Source: Channallabes apus (lineage: Eukaryota > Chordata > Actinopteri > Siluriformes > Clariidae). Taken from it: DNA of 64,000 bases. Shown here piece by piece: positions 58,704 to 64,000 of this stretch; position 1 is the first letter of the stretch, and each line of letters begins with the position of its first letter. Below the pieces are notes generated by a model that saw only the letters and a program-made list of their open reading frames with translations, made no database searches and was not told the origin of the DNA. The translations under genes and the position numbers were made by a program. Where the stretch lies: NCBI GenBank assembly GCA_030522415.1, contig CM060104.1:18892825-18956824 (forward strand), written 5' to 3'.

Positions 58704-58715
58704 ACGGGGGGGTAC
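58702..58715 (+). other. Gypsy-2 polypurine tract
   Basis: GGACGGGGGGG then TAC directly before the 3' LTR. Confidence 0.7.
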
Positions 58716-59121
58716 TGTCATGCACACTCAGCCGTGACCGGCACTAGGACCCGGAAGTAAGACGGTCGCGAACCTGAAAGCATAAAAGAAAACAAGATGG
58801 CGCCGCACATCGCTCTGTCATTGAGTTATGCCCAGATCTTTTCGGAATCGTTCCAGTGTCTGTGAGTACTCACTTTCTTGGCTATCTTTTCAGACTGAGT
58901 GTGTGTTTATAGGACTAGGGTTAGATTGTGTCTTTCCTGTGCTCATTGAGTGTGAGAGTCCTTATAGCAAATCGCGTGATTATCCTGCCTGCTCGTGTTT
59001 ATCCGCGTTTGGGTTTACCATTCACGCTACAGGGCTAACTGCTAAAGCTATATGGTCATCCCGGTTAGTTCGTGACAGATAGCGCGATCATCATTCTGGT
59101 CATCCCGGTTAGTTCGTGACA
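58716..59121 (+). repeat. Gypsy-2 3' LTR
   Basis: Also 406 nt. I count six substitutions and no indels against the 5' LTR (for example CCGCGACC versus CCGTGACC near the start and CTATCTGG versus CTATATGG near the end), about 98.5% identity. Confidence 0.95.
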
Positions 59122-60732
59122 AATATTCTCATAGATCGCTTACAAAATCACATACGTAGGTATTCAGGGACAGGAATTAAAATGGTTTAAATCCTACCTG
59201 TCTGATTGATGCCATTTTGTAGATCTAAATGGAGAACTGTCCGGTGTAATGCCAGTGAAATATGGGGTCCCACAAGGGTCAGTTTTAGGACCTCTGCTGT
59301 TCTCAATATACATGCTTCCCTTGGGTAACATCATTAGAAGACGATACCCAGTTATACATCTCAACAAAAGCAGACGAAATACCCAAGTTGTCTAGACTAA
59401 CTGAGTGTGTCCAGGATATAAAAGATTGGATGACCGTTAAACTTTCTTTTGCTAAATTCAGATAAGACAGAGATATTACTTATTGGCCCAAAAACCAGTA
59501 CATAACAGCTCTCACAATTCAGCTTGCATTTAGAAGGATGTACTATTACTACAGTACCAGCTCGACAGTGAACAGCCTTTTTTCCAACTAGGAAAACAAA
59601 ATAGTTAAAAAAAAGAATATTGCCAAGCTTGGGAACATTTTATCCGTATCTGATGCAGAAAAGCTCCAATAGTTCATGCATTCATGACTTCCAGACTGGA
59701 CTATTGTAATGCATTACTAGGTGGTTGTCTTGCATCCTCAATAAACAAGCTACAGTTAGTCCAAAATGCAGCTGCCGGGGTTCTCACTAGATCAAGAAAA
59801 TATGATCATATAACCCCAATATTATCATCCTTGCACTGGCTACCTGTTCAGTTTAGAATGAACTAGCATTACAAAATAGTATTACTTACATACAAGGCTT
59901 TAAATGGTTTAGCTCCCACATATCTAGCCAGACTTCTGATACGTTACAAGCCACCACGTTCCTTAAGATCACAAAATTCCAGACTTCTGGTAGTCCCCAG
60001 AATGTAAAAATCTACAAAAGGGGGTAGGGCATTTTCATATTTAGCTCCAAAGATTTGGAATAGCCTTCCAGACAGTGTTCGCGGCTCAGACACAGTTTCC
60101 CAGTTTAAAAGTAGACTCAAGGCGCATCTCTTTAATCTGGCATACACGTAATTCATCCCATAACCTCATACTCCAGTACATCTATCCTGAATGCAACTAC
60201 GTTAATTCTTTCCACCTGTTCTTTACTTTTCTACTCATCCCGAGGCATCTGGAGATTGTGCCAGCTTCAGTAGACAAAGGCTGACCCTGCGAGGATCCTG
60301 AGGCATCCAGAGAAGGACCAGTTCCAGCTGGATTCTGCTTCATGATGTTTTAGAGCTACACATGCTGCTCCTGTGCTCCCAGTGATCCAGACCCCATCTG
60401 CCCTCTGCACCTGCTGACTCATCCCTGTGCTGAACTGGACTTCATGTTAATTTAAATAACTTCTTTTATATTGAACTTTCAGCTGTATAAAATATCACCC
60501 AAATGAGGACGGGTTGCTCTCAAGGTTTCTTCCTATTGCCATCTCTGAGTTTTTCCTTGCCACTGTCGCCTTCACCCTTGGCTTGCTCATCAGGAACAAT
60601 CTCATTATTATCTACACACATTTTTCTCATGCATACACACTTCCATAAATTTTCTTTTCAAATTTTCGTTTTTGTGAAGCTGCTTTTTGAGGTGGCCATT
60701 GTTAAAAGCGTTACATAAATAAAATTGAATTC
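59122..60732 (+). pseudogene. L2-type LINE, 3' segment of ORF2 and 3' UTR
   Basis: Continues the LINE after Gypsy-2: [20 protein letters not shown] (near 59262), an EDDTQLYIS block near 59337 where YADDTQ is expected, RLDYCNALLGGCLASSINKL and SLHWLPVQFR (59690-59860). The 3' UTR (60500-60730) matches the fragment at 10905-11150. Stops and frame changes throughout show it is dead. RT motif order identifies the L2/CR1 group; a finer family name needs a database. Confidence 0.82.
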
Positions 60733-61075
60733 ATTCATTCATTCATTCATTTTCTATACCGCTTAATCCTGTGTGGAGGGTCGCCTATCCCAGGAGACTT
60801 CGGGCACTAGGCGGGGTACACCCTGGACAGGGTGCCAATCCATCGCAGGGCACACACACATACACACACTCACACACCCAATCACACACTACAGGCAATT
60901 TGGGAACGCCAATTAGCCTAACCTGCATATCTTTGGACTGTGGGAGGAAACCGGAGTACCCGGAGGAAACCCACCAAGCATGGGTTTGGTGGGAAGAGAG
61001 ACTGGAATCGAGTCTGGCCGGGGAATCGAACCCAGACCCTGGAGGTGCAAGGCGACAGTGCTAACCACTACACCA
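60733..61075 (-). mobile_element. tRNA-derived SINE (family B)
   Basis: The same body as the 46664-46981 copy, with (ATTC)n tail, an internal deletion after GGGTCGC, and a B-box region GGGTTCGATTCCCCGG near 61020-61035 on the minus strand. It sits directly against the LINE 3' end. No clear target duplication was seen. Confidence 0.78.
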
Positions 61076-61089
61076 AAATTTTAATCAAT

Positions 61090-61560
61090 TGAATTAAAAT
61101 ATGGGTGATGTGCTCATATCTTTGGGTCTAGTAAGAGCTCTGGCTGCTGCATTCTGGACTAATTGGAGCTTGTTTGTGTACCTAACACATCCAGACAGTA
61201 AAGCATTACAATAATCCAACCTTAAGTGAAAAAAGCATGAACGAGCATTATTTAGTGACAATATATTCCTACATGAGCTTCAAATGAATGACTAGATTCT
61301 ATAATCACATTAAGGTCTTTAACTGCTGTACTGTACATGAAAAAGCCATCCGGAGATACTGTGTGATCAGAAAGTTTACATCTAGCTGCTTGTGGTCCTA
61401 GTACCAGTACTTGTAACCCTAACCCTGATATCACTCATCTTGCTTTGTTGAGCCATATACAGTAACTCTGTGTCATCAGTATAACAGTGAAGTGTAGTTT
61501 AGTGTCATTTATCACTTTAACCATTGCAGGTCCCATGGTATGTTGAGGCCTGTTACTTAA
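61090..61560. repeat. Unclassified dispersed repeat
   Basis: Text such as GCTGCTGCATTCTGGACTAA and CCAGACAGTAAAGCATTACA has the character of a dispersed fish retroelement sequence. I cannot assign it and see no intact ORF. Confidence 0.4.
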
Positions 61561-62464
61561 GCGTAAGTATGAGCATAGCGTCTCTTCTACAACCTTTTGT
61601 AGATTCATGGAGATAAAAGGAAGGATTGACATTGGCTTGAGCAGCAGACACTGATTGACACTGTTTGGGCAGGGTAGCAATATGAATCTGGCCCTCATCT
61701 GCAGTCCAGCACAAAGGAACAAAAGAGGAAAAGGTGTAACTCCTTTCCACAAAAAAGACTGAAACACAAATACAACTTATTGCCAAACATTTAAAGATTA
61801 CTCTGGCTGTTTCGTTTGCCAACAATTTGTATTTATTTATTGATTATTTTTGGAATTTGGTTTGCATTTTTTGTGTTGTTTATTGACTAAGTCAGCTAAC
61901 CCTCAACCTACAGTATGTCCTGAATCCTACCACAGACATTCACAATGTTCTCACAATATACCCCCCTCCCCCCGCCCCCCCAATAAAGGAACAATTGAAG
62001 TTAATTGCACTAGAGGGAGCTAAACTGCTCGAAGCATTAAAAAACTTTGATAGTACAGCAGTATGGAGTAGACATACATAGACATGTAGACATGTAACAT
62101 GACGCACCCTGCCACATTATAAATAAATAAATAAATCTCTTTTTCTTTCTTTTTTTTTTTACAACATGAAATTTCAGACTGTGCTGTTGTGTTAATTAGT
62201 TTTTATGGTTGAGCGTTTAACAAGGCAAGAGTGTTATACTGTACATTTTATTCTCTGTGGCTCTCATACAAGCCACATGGTAGCAGGGCTGCAGATTTTA
62301 AGGTCTGTTTCCAGTACATGAGCTAAAAAATAAACGTGAATAATATTAATTCTTTTTGTCTACTATGACTAATGCTTTTATCTCTCTGGAGTTTTTGTTT
62401 GTTTCTTGATATTTAAAAAAAAATACAGTGTATAGTGCTTGAATCATGTAAGAAATAAAATTCA

Positions 62465-62766
62465 TCAATTCATCTTCTATACCATTTATCCTGTACAGGG
62501 TGACAGGGGGCCTGGAGCCTATCCCTGAGCACTACACCCTTCTTTACAGATTTGCTGTTTATTGTAGGGCACATACACGCTATGGCCAATTCTGGGAATG
62601 CCACTTCTGTATGTCTTTATGTTTGAAGAAAACTAAGTACTCAGAGGAAACCCACCAAGCACAGGAAGAACATGCAAACTCCACACAAAGACCCAAGGTG
62701 GGAATCAAACCCTTGACCCTGAAGGTGCGAGACCATAGTGCTAACAGCTGCACCACAGTGCCACCA
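62465..62766 (-). mobile_element. Old, degenerate tRNA-derived SINE (family B)
   Basis: Keeps GGGGGCCTGGAGCCTATCCC, GAGGAAACCCACCAAGCACA and GAACATGCAAACTCCACAC but differs at many positions, with a replaced middle. It is the oldest of the four copies in the window. Confidence 0.65.
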
Positions 62767-62769
62767 ATT

Positions 62770-63840
62770 GCAAATATGTAATTACCATTAACTGATCTTG
62801 TTTTGTAGTCATTTAAACTATGTCATATTCTGTTCGAGGACATAGTGTAGGACTAGTGTAAGATAGCCTGGGGGTCTGTGACAGTGTTTGTTTGTTTGTT
62901 TGTTTGTTTTTTGGTTGGTTGCAGTGATGGATACATCAGAATCAAGCATTATTGAATTTGTTATATTTAGTATTGAGTTCTTATAGTCTTTAGTCTATGA
63001 ATTAAATATGTTGGAGCCAAACTCAAGTAACTCAAAAACAAGTAGGTCTATAAATAAGTAGGAGCTAATTTGTTCTGCTGCTGGAAAGTTCAGTAATATA
63101 ATGCATTATGGCTCTAATAAAGAACCAATACAGTAGTGTACATATGTAAATAATATTCTCGAAATAAATCTGTACTGTTGTGGGTTCAAGGAATTTATTT
63201 TACAAGTGCAATTCCTTTCTAATAATGTGAAGAATTTATGAACCCTTGGTCTATATGACTTGATTTTAATAACATAATCCACAATTATTGACATTTTTAA
63301 AGTTCTGACAGGGTGGAAAATAAACAAATATGGAAAGTTTAAAAGCAAGTGTTGTGAGATTTGTGCTTAACAGATGTCTGTTTGGAATGGAGATTTTGTT
63401 AGACTGCATGAAATAACTCTGTAATAACAAGGTAAAGTGAGACAGGGGAGATGTGTGTGTTTTAACATAGCATAGCATTATGTGATAGAGTAAAAGCAGA
63501 AATACTGAGACAAATGAAAACAGGAAACTTTGCTTTAGGGCAAGGTTTTTTGTTTTTTTCCCTGTACTCTGCCACTATCTGTGGACAAGGTGCTTTCTAT
63601 TCATACTGTAGATCCAGCCATATTTTCAGACCATATAAAGCTGTTTTATAAGTAATAAAGCTGTATTACTTACTCTATAATTTTGTTAGTTAAAGCTGTA
63701 TTAAGTGTAAATAATAGAATTATGTGTACTCTGCTGCGATTTATTGTTGAAAGCCTCAAACACTGTCAGTTTAGTGACTATTTTAGTCAAGTAGAAACAT
63801 GTGCTGTGCTGAAAGGTAATGCAGTGATTGTACTACTGTA
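62770..63840. other. Gene-free AT-rich interval
   Basis: Apart from a (TTTG)n tract near 62888 I see no coding or mobile feature. Confidence 0.5.
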
Positions 63841-64000
63841 TATACACTGACCAGCTGTAATATTAAAACCACCAGTCTAATATTTTGTGTGTGCCCCCCT
63901 ACCCCGCCCCCCTTGTGCCAGGCCAGCAAAAAAAATCTGACCCTTCATAAATTAATCAGATGAAGAGATCACAGAGTGCAGCAATTGTCTGTGTTTCATG
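63841..64000. repeat. Start of a dispersed DNA-transposon-like repeat, cut by the window edge
   Basis: TATACACTGACCAGCTGTAATATTAA resembles the left end of the 37165-37640 repeat, then continues into a C-rich segment. It runs off the window. Confidence 0.4.

Larger units (their letters stand above)
53938..59121 (+). mobile_element. Ty3/Gypsy chromovirus-type LTR retrotransposon, defective, nested in a LINE (Gypsy-2)
   Basis: A 5184-bp element with 406-bp LTRs flanked by the 5-bp target duplication AATAT (53933-53937 and 59122-59126). It is related to Gypsy-1 in layout but clearly a different family: the LTRs share no obvious sequence beyond TGTCA. The two LTRs differ at six positions. Coding capacity is broken by frame changes, and one integrase catalytic residue is lost. 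Confidence 0.96.

Noticed and set aside
58522..58737. Chromodomain ORF as a host CBX-type gene
   Set aside because: It sits where the integrase C-terminal chromodomain of Gypsy-2 belongs and parallels Gypsy-1.
61412..61428. Telomere-like AACCCTAACCC
   Set aside because: Only about two units; far too short for an interstitial telomeric array.

Overview
This is vertebrate, almost certainly ray-finned fish, genomic DNA. The base composition is AT-rich, the one host gene is split into many short exons with canonical GT/AG introns, and the mobile-element community is typical of teleosts: Tc1/mariner, Tol2-like hAT, tRNA-derived SINEs, an L2-type LINE and sushi-type Ty3/Gypsy chromoviruses. The repeat families would suit an otophysan such as a catfish, but the sequence alone does not fix the species.

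The only host gene I can support is a complete minus-strand copy of mroh1 (maestro HEAT-like repeat family member 1). I traced 41 coding exons from the start codon at 43616 to the stop at 9584. Every junction keeps phase, and the spliced length is 4905 nt (1634 codons plus stop), essentially the length of human MROH1. A GC-rich promoter-like block lies at about 44280-44430, and a non-coding first exon is likely near 44044-44260.

Region by region: 1-9500 is gene-free flank with AT-rich, possibly conserved non-coding DNA and worn transposon fragments. 9584-43616 is mroh1; its introns carry a Tc1-like element with long inverted repeats (39440-41059), a hAT element with a perfect 8-bp target duplication (31269-32615), two clear SINEs, an L2 tail and several decayed Tc1 copies. 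44450-47680 is a mosaic of repeats: a GATACC-type DNA element split by AT microsatellites, a mariner relic and a SINE. 47680-53017 is an apparently intact Ty3/Gypsy element with identical-looking 557-bp LTRs and one uninterrupted 1397-codon gag-pol-chromodomain ORF. 53205-60732 is an L2-type LINE interrupted by a second, defective Gypsy element (53938-59121). 60733-64000 holds SINEs and other repeats.

The most informative observation is in the two Gypsy elements. Directly after each 5' LTR, past one spacer base, lies an 11-nt sequence that is the exact reverse complement of an 11-nt sequence in the same LTR about 29-30 nt downstream of a TATA-like box, which is the expected RNA start. This is the signature of Tf1/sushi-style self-primed reverse transcription, found here in two diverged elements with different sequences. 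In the second element the primer-binding site contains the gag start codon.
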